Assembly: GCF_034676705.1 (NCBI RefSeq)
Contig: NZ_JAUCBS010000013.1
Span: 2,274,501 to 2,338,500, forward strand
DNA length: 64,000 nt
Direction of reading: 5' to 3'
From: Gemmobacter sp.
GTDB taxonomy: Bacteria; Pseudomonadota; Alphaproteobacteria; Rhodobacterales; Rhodobacteraceae
Positions within the stretch are counted from its first letter, which is position 1; each line of letters opens with the position of its first letter. The position numbers were made by a program, and so were the translations under genes. Below are positions 16,233 through 25,500 of the stretch, piece by piece. The notes beneath the pieces were generated by a model. The model ran no database searches. It saw only the letters and a program-made list of their open reading frames with translations, and was not told the origin of the DNA.

Positions 16233-17810
16233 TCACATGTAATCGGACGGATCGGTCCAGATCTCCAGGTACTGCTCGGCCAGCGCCAGCGTGGTGCGGT
16301 TCACCGTCACGCTGCCAGCCTCGCCAAAGTCGAAGACCACCGCAGTCCCGACCTGGGTTGCAAAGCCCATTGCCGTGGCGACATCCGCTGCAAGCTCGTC
16401 CGAGATGAACAGCCGGTCGCCAAAGTCGCCGCGAAAATCGGTGATCGTGTCATGGCCGGTAACTGCCTCGATCACGAAATGATCGGCACCGTTGTAGCCG
16501 AACATCGTGTCATCGCCCAGGCCCGACAGGATGACGTCATCGCCGACACCCCCCCGCAGCATGTCGGCTCCATTGCCGCCATCGATCAGGTCGTTGCCGG
16601 CGCCGCCGTCGATCAGGTCGTCGCCATCGTCGCCGAACAGCGTGTCGTCGCCGGCGTTGCCAAGCACCGTGTCGTTGCCGACGCCGCCATACGCCTGATC
16701 ATTGCCGGCCCCGCCAATGATCGAGTCATTGCCGACCCCGCCATAGATCAGATCGTTGTCAGTGCCGCCGTCAATGGTGTCGTTGCCATCGTCGCCGTGG
16801 ATCGTGTCAGCATGCCCGCCGCCCTGAATGTTGTCGTGGCCGTTGCCGCCGTAGATCTGATCCGCCCCGCGATCGCCGCGCAGCACGTCGTTGTCATCGC
16901 CACCATAGATCACGTCGTTGCCATCGCCGCCCTGGATGGTGTCCACCCCCAGACCGCCATACAGCTGATCATTGCCCGAGTCGCCGAACATGCGGTCGGC
17001 ACCATCCTCGCCAAGCAGCGTGTCATCGCCCTGCCCACCGACGATCGAGTCGTTGCCCGTGCCACCCTCGATATAGTCGAAGTTGTTGCCGCCATACAGG
17101 CTGTCATTGCCGGCCCCGCCGAACAGCTGGTCATTGCCGAGTTCGCCATACAGCCGGTCGTCGCCATCATAGCCGAACAGCTGGTCGCTGTTGTCGCCGC
17201 CAAGCACCCAGTCGGCGTTGCCGGTACCATGCACGGTGTCGTTGCCCATGCCGGTCGCCAGCGGAACCGTCGTCCAGTTGTCAACGCCCGTCACGCCGTT
17301 GATCAGATCGCCTTCAACCGAGACGGAGTAGGACAGCGCCCGGGTCATGTTGTGCAGCGTGCTGTGACCAAAGGTGCCAAGCCCGGTGGACAGGACCGAG
17401 GTCAGGCCAGTGACGCTGGCCAGGAAGCTGTTGTAGGTGCTCAGGTTGGTGATCGCGGGCAGCGCATCGCCGGCCAGGGCGAACAGGCTGAATTCCGTGG
17501 CCGAGGTGCGCACGATCATCACCGTCGTCTTGTTGCCCGCACCCCAGCTGTACTGGCCGATCGAGGCGGTCGTATCGAGGTTGACCCGCGCGGTGCCGCC
17601 CTGCACGGACACGCTGGATTGCAGCAGCTTCGACGGCGAGGCCAGCGCAACCGTGATCGACGAGAAATCGCCGTTGGTCGGCGTATCAAGGGTATATTTG
17701 AACCGGAAGAATTCCGAAGCAGCCCAGTTCATGGTGCTGGAGGTGACGGCGGTCGGCGTACCCGAACCGTTGGTGGTGATGCGGATACCGGAAAAGCGGT
17801 GCGTGGTCAT
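16233..17810 (-). CDS. RTX-type calcium-binding repeat protein
   Basis: A 525-residue acidic protein, probably exported by a type I system through an uncleaved C-terminal signal. Residues 1 to about 186 form a Ser/Thr-rich domain of no family I recognise. From about 187 there are 29 tandem nonapeptides of the form GGxGNDxUxG (for example GGAGNDSLYG), which fold as a calcium-loaded beta-roll. The last 80 residues include ADHFVIEAVTGHDTITDFRG, a standard post-repeat pattern. The start is supported by AGGAAAGGA upstream. No catalytic motif (protease HExxH, lipase GxSxG) is visible, and no ABC/HlyD exporter genes are in the window. It has its own terminator. Confidence 0.88.
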   Translation of the reverse strand: MTTHRFSGIRITTNGSGTPTAVTSSTMNWAASEFFRFKYTLDTPTNGDFSSITVALASPSKLLQSSVSVQGGTARVNLDTTASIGQYSWGAGNKTTVMIVRTSATEFSLFALAGDALPAITNLSTYNSFLASVTGLTSVLSTGLGTFGHSTLHNMTRALSYSVSVEGDLINGVTGVDNWTTVPLATGMGNDTVHGTGNADWVLGGDNSDQLFGYDGDDRLYGELGNDQLFGGAGNDSLYGGNNFDYIEGGTGNDSIVGGQGDDTLLGEDGADRMFGDSGNDQLYGGLGVDTIQGGDGNDVIYGGDDNDVLRGDRGADQIYGGNGHDNIQGGGHADTIHGDDGNDTIDGGTDNDLIYGGVGNDSIIGGAGNDQAYGGVGNDTVLGNAGDDTLFGDDGDDLIDGGAGNDLIDGGNGADMLRGGVGDDVILSGLGDDTMFGYNGADHFVIEAVTGHDTITDFRGDFGDRLFISDELAADVATAMGFATQVGTAVVFDFGEAGSVTVNRTTLALAEQYLEIWTDPSDYM

Positions 17811-18187
17811 CTCAAGTCCTTTCCTGCCATTGGGAACCTCCCGTCACGGCGAGAGGGGCTATACTCATTCCATGGACGGTGTTCTGGTTGCCAAATGTGG
17901 TGGCAATCGGGCATGGCCGCGGTGTTTTTTCGAATGTGGTTAATCAATCATGGCAGGAACTGGCCCCGCCGCGCTGCCGCAATGCGACGGCAGGGCATCA
18001 CAGGCCTGCCGAACCCGGCCCGAAATGCCAGCCTCGGGGGCAAGCCTCCCCCGCGCCCCCATGTTTCGCTCTGAACAAAATATCCCCGCCGGAGGCAGCG
18101 ACCTCCGCCACCGGCGCATCGGCCAGCGGTCCGGGTCCGACGCGGGCAGCCGGGGGGCCGGGGGGCGTCCCCCGGCCCCGGCCGGGG
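17811..18187. other. 377-base gap between metG and the RTX gene
   Basis: Both neighbours are on the minus strand, so this gap holds the metG 3' region and the RTX promoter. The metG-proximal part is a hairpin repeat copy (18066-18175). The middle (about 17880-17960) is less GC-rich, with AAAAAAC runs on the minus strand, and probably contains the RTX promoter, but I see no convincing -35/-10 pair. No gene is evident. Confidence 0.7.
18066..18175. repeat. GC-rich hairpin repeat, copy 3 (after metG)
   Basis: Core TTCGCTCTGAACAAAATATCCCC with GCCGGAGGC following, and a stem CCGGGGG (18158-18164)/CCCCCGG (18169-18175) close to the metG stop. The hairpin could serve as the metG 3' end. Confidence 0.72.
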
Positions 18188-19900
18188 TCAGTCGCGCCGG
18201 CCGGCGAAGCGCGCCTGCCAGTCGGCGCGTTCCTCGTCGGTGATCTTGCGGAACAGCACGTCGGGGGTCTGGAAGGCATGGCCCACCGGCAGCACCTTCA
18301 GCGCCTGCGCGATGCCTTCGGGCCAGGTCCAGTCGTCGCAGCCCATGGCCGCCATGGTGCTGGCCGCCGCATCGGGAATGAACGGGCGCGACAGCACGGC
18401 GTAAAGCCGGATCAGGTTCAGCGCCAGGCGGATCTGGGCGGCTGCCCGCTCGGGCTCGGTCTTGACCACGGTCCAGGGCGCGGCGGATTGCAGGTATTCG
18501 TTGCCTGCCACCCAGATCGCGCGCAGCTCGATGGCCGATTTGCGGACCTCCATCGCGTCCATCGCCGTCTCATAGGCGCGCACGCGGGCATCCAGTTCCG
18601 CGATCAGCGCCGCCTCGCGCTCGCCCAGCTCGCCGCCGGCCGGCACCGCCTCGCCAAACTTGGACCGGCAGAACTTGGTCACCCGGCTGACCAGGTTGCC
18701 CAGCACATCGGCCAGATCCTTGTTCACCGATGCCTGGAAATTCTCCCAGGTGAATTCGCTGTCCGAGGATTCCGGCGCATGGCTCAGCAGCCACCAGCGC
18801 CAGTAATCCGCCGGCAGGATCGACAGCGCCTGGTCCATGAACACCCCCCGCCCGCGCGAGGTGCTGAACTGGCCGCCATCGTAGTTCAGATAGTTGAAGG
18901 ACTTGATGTAGTCGACCAGCTTCCACGGCTCGCCCGAACCCAGGATGGTCACCGGGAAGGACAGGGTATGGAACGGCACGTTGTCCTTGCCCATGAACTG
19001 GGTATAGGTCACGTCGCCCGCGCCTTTGTCGGTGCGCCACCAGCGTTCCCAGTCGGCGCCCTTGCCGGCATCGACCCATTCCTGCGCACAGGCGATATAT
19101 TCGATCGGGGCATCGAACCAGACGTAGAAGACCTTGCCTTCCATCCCCTGCCAGGGCGCGCCCTCATATTGCACCGGCACGCCCCAGTGCAGGTCGCGGG
19201 TGATGCCGCGGTCCTGCAACCCCTCGCCATCGTTCAGCCATTTCCTGGCGATCGAGGTGGTCAGCACCGGCCAGTCGGTCTTGCTGTCGATCCAGGCTTC
19301 CAGTTCCGCCTTCATGGCGGACTGGCGCAGGTGCAGGTGCCGCGTCTCGCGCAGCTCCAGTTCCGTCGAACCCGAGATGACCGACCGCGGGTTGATCAGT
19401 TCCCACGGATCCAGCTGTTTCGTGCAATTGTCGCACTGGTCGCCGCGGGCCGAATCGTAACCGCAGTTCGGGCAGGTGCCCTCGATATAGCGGTCGGGCA
19501 GAAAGCGGCCGTCGGCCACCGAATACATCTGCTTTTCGGTCACTTCCCGGATCAGCCCGGCTTCGGCCAGACGGCTGGCGAAGGCCTGGGTCAGGCGATG
19601 GTTCTGCGCGCTGGAGGACCGGCCGAAGTGATCGAACGACAGGCGAAAGCCTTCGGCGATCTCGGCCTGCACGGCATGCATTTCGGCGCAATACACATCC
19701 ACCGGCTTGCCGGCCTTGGCGGCGGCCAGTTCGGCCGGCGTGCCATGTTCATCGGTGGCGCACAGGAACAGCACCTCGTGCCCGCGGCCGCGCAGGTAGC
19801 GGGCATAGAGATCGGCCGGCAGCTGGCTGCCCACCAGATTGCCCAGGTGCTTGATCCCGTTGATATAGGGAATGGCGGAGGTGATCAGGTGCCGTGCCAT
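18188..19900 (-). CDS. metG: Methionyl-tRNA synthetase
   Basis: Charges tRNA-Met; 570 residues. The class I catalytic fold shows TSAIPYINGIKHLGN (HIGH-type motif HLGN) and the zinc knuckle CPNCGYDSARGDQCDNC (about 143-159). The KMSKS-type loop reads FSTSRGRG, a variant usual for this lineage. The anticodon-binding helical domain follows, with the conserved NxxxAPW equivalent at QSAAPWTVVK. There is no C-terminal tRNA-binding (Trbp111) extension. It is 81 bases downstream of the GH25 gene on the same strand. Confidence 0.96.
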   Translation of the reverse strand: MARHLITSAIPYINGIKHLGNLVGSQLPADLYARYLRGRGHEVLFLCATDEHGTPAELAAAKAGKPVDVYCAEMHAVQAEIAEGFRLSFDHFGRSSSAQNHRLTQAFASRLAEAGLIREVTEKQMYSVADGRFLPDRYIEGTCPNCGYDSARGDQCDNCTKQLDPWELINPRSVISGSTELELRETRHLHLRQSAMKAELEAWIDSKTDWPVLTTSIARKWLNDGEGLQDRGITRDLHWGVPVQYEGAPWQGMEGKVFYVWFDAPIEYIACAQEWVDAGKGADWERWWRTDKGAGDVTYTQFMGKDNVPFHTLSFPVTILGSGEPWKLVDYIKSFNYLNYDGGQFSTSRGRGVFMDQALSILPADYWRWWLLSHAPESSDSEFTWENFQASVNKDLADVLGNLVSRVTKFCRSKFGEAVPAGGELGEREAALIAELDARVRAYETAMDAMEVRKSAIELRAIWVAGNEYLQSAAPWTVVKTEPERAAAQIRLALNLIRLYAVLSRPFIPDAAASTMAAMGCDDWTWPEGIAQALKVLPVGHAFQTPDVLFRKITDEERADWQARFAGRRD

Positions 19901-19981
19901 GCGGTCGTATATCCCTTGCGGTTCGCCGCGCGGGTGTAGCCCATTGCGCCGCAGGGGGAAACGGGATTCTGCGCCCCCGCC

Positions 19982-20782
19982 CTACTGCCGGCGCGATGAC
20001 AGCCAGCCCGCCCAGGCGGCCGGGCTGCCGCGAAAGGCGTTGATGTCCACCGTGCCGGGAATCCCCTCGATCCGCCCGGTTCCGGTATGCTGCCAGAAGG
20101 TCCAGCCCTGCCCCGGATAGACCGAGGACGGATGATCGGCCACCGCGCGCAGCCAGAATTCGGCGCGCAGATCGCCGATGCCGGTGTCCTTGTAGAAATC
20201 GGGCGTGGTGTAGATGATCGGGCGCTGGCCGTAATGCGCTTCCAGCCGGTCAAGGAATATCCGCGCCTCGCGCCGCACATGGGCACCGTCGGGGCGCTGC
20301 GGGCAGTTGCGCGACCGGGGCCATTCCAGATCCAGCACCGGCGGCAGGGCGCCCGCCTCGCGCGGGACATTGCGGATGAACCAGTCGGCCTGTTCGGCCC
20401 CGCCCCGGCAATGATACCAGAAGTGATAGGCGCCGCGCGGCACCCCCGCCCGGCGCGCCTCGGCCCAGTGATAGCGGAATTCGGGGTCGATATGATCGCC
20501 CCCTTCGGTCGCCTTGATGAAGGCAAAGGACACCCCCGCCGCCTGCGCCACCGGCCAGTCGATGCCGGTGTTCCAGCGCGAAATGTCGATGCCATGCACG
20601 GCATAGGCATGGGGCGTGCGCCCCGGCCAGTCCACGGGCTTGGCATCGTCGAACCGCGGGGCGGTCTGGGTGACCGGCGCCATCGGGCGGTGACGCGGCG
20701 CGGCGCCACAGGCGGCCAGCGCCACCAGCATCAGCAGGCTGACCAGCAGGGCGGAAGGGGGGCGGCGAAAGGCAGGGGTCAT
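19982..20782 (-). CDS. GH25 family lysozyme-like lipoprotein
   Basis: Muramidase-fold protein of 266 residues, predicted to cleave peptidoglycan glycan strands from the cell envelope. The N-terminus is a lipoprotein signal with the lipobox LAAC (Cys25). The GH25 domain starts at about 63 with GIDISRWN (active-site Asp) and carries the DLEW motif with the Asp-x-Glu pair, as well as FAFIKATEG and TFWQHTGTG at the usual positions. It is short and single-domain, without cell-wall-binding repeats. Confidence 0.9.
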   Translation of the reverse strand: MTPAFRRPPSALLVSLLMLVALAACGAAPRHRPMAPVTQTAPRFDDAKPVDWPGRTPHAYAVHGIDISRWNTGIDWPVAQAAGVSFAFIKATEGGDHIDPEFRYHWAEARRAGVPRGAYHFWYHCRGGAEQADWFIRNVPREAGALPPVLDLEWPRSRNCPQRPDGAHVRREARIFLDRLEAHYGQRPIIYTTPDFYKDTGIGDLRAEFWLRAVADHPSSVYPGQGWTFWQHTGTGRIEGIPGTVDINAFRGSPAAWAGWLSSRRQ

Positions 20783-20879
20783 GGCGGCTCCGGTCGGACG
20801 GGGCCGTTGTGCCCTGCCCGCCCGGCCCTGTCACCTCCCCGGCCCGGGGCGCGGCGTTCACGAAACCGTCAGCGCGCGG

Positions 20880-21224
20880 TCAGCCCTGCACCCCCGCCAG
20901 TTCGTCCCAGCAGGCAAAGGCGCGGGCGGCATACATCAGCGCCGGGCCACCCCCCATCTGCACCGCCATCGCCACCACATCGGCCATCTCCTCGCGCGTG
21001 GCCCCGGCCTTCATCAGCGCCTCGACATGAAAGCCGATGCAGGGCTCGCAGCATTGCGCAACGGCAATACCAAGCGCCACGTATTCCTTGTGCTTGAATT
21101 CCAGCACGCCATTTTCCTTGACCCCCTTGGACAGGGCGGCAAAGCCCTTGGCGGTTTCGGGAATGGCCTTGTTCAGCAGGCGCAGGTCATCGCGCTGTTT
21201 GGCGATCTTGGCGGTCCAGTCCAT
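20880..21224 (-). CDS. AhpD/carboxymuconolactone decarboxylase-like protein
   Basis: A 114-residue all-helical protein of the CMD/AhpD superfamily. The ATG at 21224 has AAGGAGA upstream. The core motif is VAQCCEPCIGFHVEA, a CxxC with the following His that acts as a peroxidatic/redox pair in AhpD-type proteins, so a thiol-redox role is more likely than decarboxylation (inference). An exact FNR box lies 53-66 bases upstream of the start, suggesting control by oxygen level through FnrL. It has no operon partner: the gene upstream ends before the box. Confidence 0.86.
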   Translation of the reverse strand: MDWTAKIAKQRDDLRLLNKAIPETAKGFAALSKGVKENGVLEFKHKEYVALGIAVAQCCEPCIGFHVEALMKAGATREEMADVVAMAVQMGGGPALMYAARAFACWDELAGVQG

Positions 21225-21276
21225 GGCGGTCTCCTTGATGTCGGAACCTCCATGGACCATGGCCGGCCGACCCGCC

Positions 21277-21290
21277 TTGATCTGGGTCAA
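21277..21290. promoter_or_regulatory. FNR/FnrL box
   Basis: TTGATCTGGGTCAA matches the TTGA-N6-TCAA consensus in every fixed position. On the minus strand it reads TTGACCCAGATCAA, centred 59 bases before the AhpD-like start. Confidence 0.72.
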
Positions 21291-21319
21291 CACATTCGCC
21301 CGGCGCGATATGTTCGCGG

Positions 21320-22393
21320 TCAGCCGAACCGCGCCGGGCTGACGGCGGCGACCAATGCGGCCCCCGCGTCGGGCGCGCGGCCCAGCACCAGAGCCGCCCC
21401 CAGGCGCGAGGCGGCCGGCGCGGTCTGGAACCCATAGCCGCCCTGACCGGCCTGCCAGAAGAACCCCTCTGCCACCGGATCGGGGCCGATCACCAGCACC
21501 CGGTCGGGCGAAAAGGTGCGCAGGCCGGCCCAGCTGGACAGCAGCCGGGTCACCGGCTCGGTCGCATAGGCCTCGTATCGCGCCAGCCCCTCGGCCAGCA
21601 CGGTATCATCGGCCCAGGCATCATGCGGCTCCATCGGGTGTTCCTCGGCCGGCGATACCACCAGCGCCCCGGCATCGGGCTTGGCATACCAGCTTTCGCC
21701 GGGGCCGAATGTCATCGGCCAGCCCGACACATCCATGCCGGCAGGCGCCGGGATGCGCGCCATCGACCGCCGCATCGGCTGATAGCGCGGGCCGGCAACG
21801 CCCGCCATCGCCGCCACCTCGTTCACCCAGGATCCGGCGGCATTCACCAGAATCGGCGCCGCCAGCTCCCGGTCGCCCACCCGCACGCGCCACAGCCCGC
21901 CCGTCCGGGCAATCCCGGTCACGCGCGATTTCAGCCGCACCTCGCCCCCGGCGGCCCGGATCGCCTTCACGCTGTCCTGCAACAGCTTGTCGGTGTCGAT
22001 GTCGAACACATCGTCGCGCCCGCCCGCCATGGCCACCACATCGCGGCGCAACACCGGCATGCGGGCGAACACCGCCTCCAGATCCAGCCGGTCCATCGCC
22101 ATGGTGCGCAAGTCGCTCTCGAACGCCTCGCGTTCATCGGCGCGCGCCACCAGGAACACCCCGCGCGGCGACAGCAGGCCCGACGCATGATACCAGTCCG
22201 CGCTGGCATAGGACAGGTCGCGCACCGGCGCCAGGCCATAGGTCGGTTCGAACAGCGCCGCCGACCGGCCCGAGGTATGATAGCCCACGGCCGCCTCGGC
22301 CTCCAGCACCACGACCTTCGCCGCATCCGCCAGTCGCGCGCCCAGCGTCAGCCCCGCCACGCCGCCACCGATGATCAGAACGTCCGCATCCAT
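21320..22393 (-). CDS. FAD-dependent D-amino acid dehydrogenase (DauA-like)
   Basis: DAO-superfamily flavoprotein of 357 residues. The Rossmann FAD site is VLIIGGGVAGLTLG at the N-terminus, and the second strand ends VVVLEAE. The pattern GYHTSGRSAALFEPTYG, the PVLRRD and DIDTDKL segments, the WPMTFGPGESWYAKPDAG stretch and the C-terminal EGFFWQAGQGGYGFQT correspond closely to catabolic D-arginine dehydrogenase of Pseudomonas as I remember it, so oxidation of D-amino acids or a related amine is likely. The ATG at 22393 is used, since the longer frame to 22504 runs through a hairpin repeat. The repeat lies directly upstream. Confidence 0.85.
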   Translation of the reverse strand: MDADVLIIGGGVAGLTLGARLADAAKVVVLEAEAAVGYHTSGRSAALFEPTYGLAPVRDLSYASADWYHASGLLSPRGVFLVARADEREAFESDLRTMAMDRLDLEAVFARMPVLRRDVVAMAGGRDDVFDIDTDKLLQDSVKAIRAAGGEVRLKSRVTGIARTGGLWRVRVGDRELAAPILVNAAGSWVNEVAAMAGVAGPRYQPMRRSMARIPAPAGMDVSGWPMTFGPGESWYAKPDAGALVVSPAEEHPMEPHDAWADDTVLAEGLARYEAYATEPVTRLLSSWAGLRTFSPDRVLVIGPDPVAEGFFWQAGQGGYGFQTAPAASRLGAALVLGRAPDAGAALVAAVSPARFG

Positions 22394-22402
22394 CGCCTGC
22401 CC

Positions 22403-22436
22403 CTTTGCCTTTTTCCAAATACCCCCGCCGGAGGCA
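22403..22436. repeat. GC-rich hairpin repeat, copy 4
   Basis: Core CTTTGCCTTTTTCCAAATAC followed by CCCCGCCGGAGGC, directly before the DauA-like gene. Between it and dnaE lies a short stem, GACGGGC (22513-22519)/GCCCGTC (22523-22529), that may end dnaE. Confidence 0.78.
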
Positions 22437-22552
22437 TCCACACTTTCCACCCCGCGCACCGCCCCGCGACAAGGCGCACGCCGCGCCAGCGGCGCACGGC
22501 CCAAGGCGCGGTGACGGGCCCTGCCCGTCGCCGGGCCGCGGGAGAGCCGCGC

Positions 22553-25500
22553 CTACAGCTCTTCCACCGCCAGAACGCCCTGCACCGCCTTCAACGCCCC
22601 CTTGACCTGCGGCCCCAGCGGCCATTGGCCCGGCAAGGCGATGTCGATTTCCTGCCCGCTGTCGCCATCGGCCACGCAGACGGTCACCTGCCCCTTTGCC
22701 ATCCGCCCGGCATCGGCGCGGGCGCGTTCCAGCAGGGCGGCCACCGCCGCCGCAGCCTGCGCCTCGGCCAGATGCACGCGCAGCGCCTGCGCCCCGGCAT
22801 CGGCGGCCAGCGTTTCCACCGGCTGGACCCCGCGCGCCAGCAGTTTCAGGCTGTCGCCTTCCAGCGTCGCCTCGACCGTCAGGACAACGTTCATCCCCGG
22901 CTCCAGGAACTGCCGGGTCTGGTCCAGCACATCGGAAAACACCGTCACCTCATAAAGGCCGGTCGGATCCGAACAGGCCACAAAGGCGAACCTGTTCCCG
23001 CGCGAGGATTTGCGTTCCTGCCGCGCGCCGACCGATCCGGCCAGCTTGGCCACCACCGGCCCGCCTTCGGCCCGGCGCGACACCTCGGCCAGCGTCATCA
23101 CGTTCTTGCGCTTCAACGCGCCCATCCAGTCGTCCAGCGGATGGCCCGACAGATAGAACCCGATCGCCTGATGTTCCTGCTGCAACCGTTCCACCGGCAG
23201 CCAGTCGTTGCGCCCGACCAGGCGCGGTGGCGGCAGGTCGGCCCCCGCCTCGCCGAACAGCGACACCTGCGCCGATCCCCGCGCCTCGTGCACCGCGGCC
23301 GACCAGGCGACAAGGCCGTCCAGCGCCTCGAACACCCTGGCGCGGTTGCCATCCAGCAGGTCAAAGGCACCCGCCCGCGCCAGCATTTCCAGCGGCCGCT
23401 TGCCGACCTTTTTCAGATCCACCCGGCTGGCGAAATCCGCGAGGTCGCGGAACGGCTGGCCCCCGCGCGCCGCCACGATCATCCGCATCGCCTCGACGCC
23501 GACGTTCTTCAGGGCCCCCAGCGCATAGACCACCCGGCCCTTGTCCACCGTAAAGGTCGCATCCGATCGGTTGACGCACGGGGGCACCACCTCGATCCCC
23601 ATCCGGTCCACTTCGCGCTTGTAGACGTTCAGCTTGTCGGTCAGATGGATATCGCAGTTCATCACCGCGGCCATGAATTCCACCGGATGGTTCGCCTTCA
23701 GCCATGCGGTCTGATAGCTGACCACCGCATAGGCCGCCGCATGCGACTTGTTGAAGCCGTAGTTCGCGAATTTCTCCAGCAGGTCAAAGACCTCTCCGGC
23801 TTTCTTCGCGTCGATCCCATGGGTCGCCCTGGCACCGTCGACGAATTTCGGCCGTTCCTTGGCCATCTCCTCGGGAATCTTCTTGCCCATCGCCCGGCGC
23901 AACAGGTCGGCGCCGCCCAGCGAATAGCCCGCCATGACCTGCGCAATCTGCATCACCTGTTCCTGATAAACGATGATGCCTTGGGTTTCCTTGAGAATGC
24001 TGTCGATGGTCGGGTGGATGGATTCCAGATCGCGCGTGCCGTTCTTGACCTCGCAATAGGTCGGGATGTTTTCCATCGGGCCGGGCCGATACAGCGCCAC
24101 CAGCGCCACGATATCCTCGATGCAGGTGGGCTTCATGCGCCGCAGCGCATCCATCATGCCGCTGGATTCCACCTGGAACACGGCCACGGTGCGGGCCGCC
24201 GAATACAGCTGATATGATGCTTCATCATCCAGCGGTATCGCGTTGATTTCGTTGATCGCGCCTTCGGGCGGGGCATATAGCTGCCGCCCGTCCGCCGCCT
24301 CGTGCAGGTTGCGGCCCTGACCCCGGATCAGGTCCAGCGCGTTCTGGATCACCGTCAGCGTCTTGAGACCCAGGAAGTCGAACTTCACCAGCCCCGCCGC
24401 CTCGACCCATTTCATGTTGAACTGGGTTGCCGGCATGTCGGATCGCGGATCGCGATACAACGGCACCAGCTCGTCCAGCGGCCGATCCCCGATCACCACC
24501 CCCGCCGCGTGGGTCGAGGCGTTGCGCAGCAATCCCTCGATCTTTTCGGCATGGCCCAGCAGGCGCCCGACAACCTCTTCCCTCGCCGCCTCGCGCAAGC
24601 GAGGTTCGTCGGCCAAGGCCTTGGTGATGCTGACAGGTTTCACCCCTTCGACCGGGATCATCTTCGACAGCTTGTCGACCTGCCCATAGGACATCTGCAA
24701 CACGCGGCCCACATCGCGCACCGCCGCCTTGGACAGCAGCGCGCCAAAGGTGATGATCTGGGCCACCTTGTCGCGGCCGTATTTGCCCTGCACATACTGG
24801 ATCACCTCCTCGCGGCGATCCATGCAGAAGTCGATGTCGAAGTCGGGCATGCTGACCCGTTCGGGGTTCAGGAACCGTTCGAACAGCAGCGCATAGCGCA
24901 AGGGGTCAAGGTCGGTGATCGTCAGCACATAGGCCACAAGCGACCCTGCGCCCGACCCCCGACCCGGCCCCACCGGAATGCCCTGCGCCTTGCCCCATTT
25001 GATGAAATCGGCCACGATCAGGAAATAGCCGGGAAAGCCCATCTTTTCGATGATCCCCAGCTCAAACCGCAACCGCTCCTCATAGACCTCGCGCGGGGCG
25101 GCCAGCGGGATCACGGCCAGCCGGGCATCCAGGCCTTGCCAGGCCTGGCGGCGCAGTTCCTCCACCTCGTCCTCGGCAAAGCGCGGCAGGATCGGCTTGC
25201 GCTTTTTCGCGGCATAGGCGCAGCGGCGGGCAATCTCGACCGTGTTCTCGATGGCTTCGGGCAGGTCGGCGAACAGCGCGGCCATCTCCTCGGCCGTCTT
25301 GAAGCAGTGATGCGGCGTCAGCCGGCGGCGCGGCGCGGTCTGGTCGACATAGGCGCCATCGGCGATGCACAGCAGGGCATCATGCGCCTCGTACATGTCG
25401 GCCTTGGGAAAATGCACGTCGTTGGTCGCCACCAGCGGCAGGTCCATGGCATAGGCCAGTTCGACGAAGCCGCGCTCGGTGGCCCGCTCTGCCTCGGTAT

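Noticed and set aside
16510..17250. Regular direct repeats resembling a CRISPR-like array
   Set aside because: They encode the RTX nonapeptides in one frame; repeat units vary in sequence and have no unique spacers.
18840..18885. Missing KMSKS in MetG, as if the enzyme were inactive
   Set aside because: The loop reads FSTSRGRG, which as I remember is the usual variant in this lineage; the rest of the enzyme is intact.
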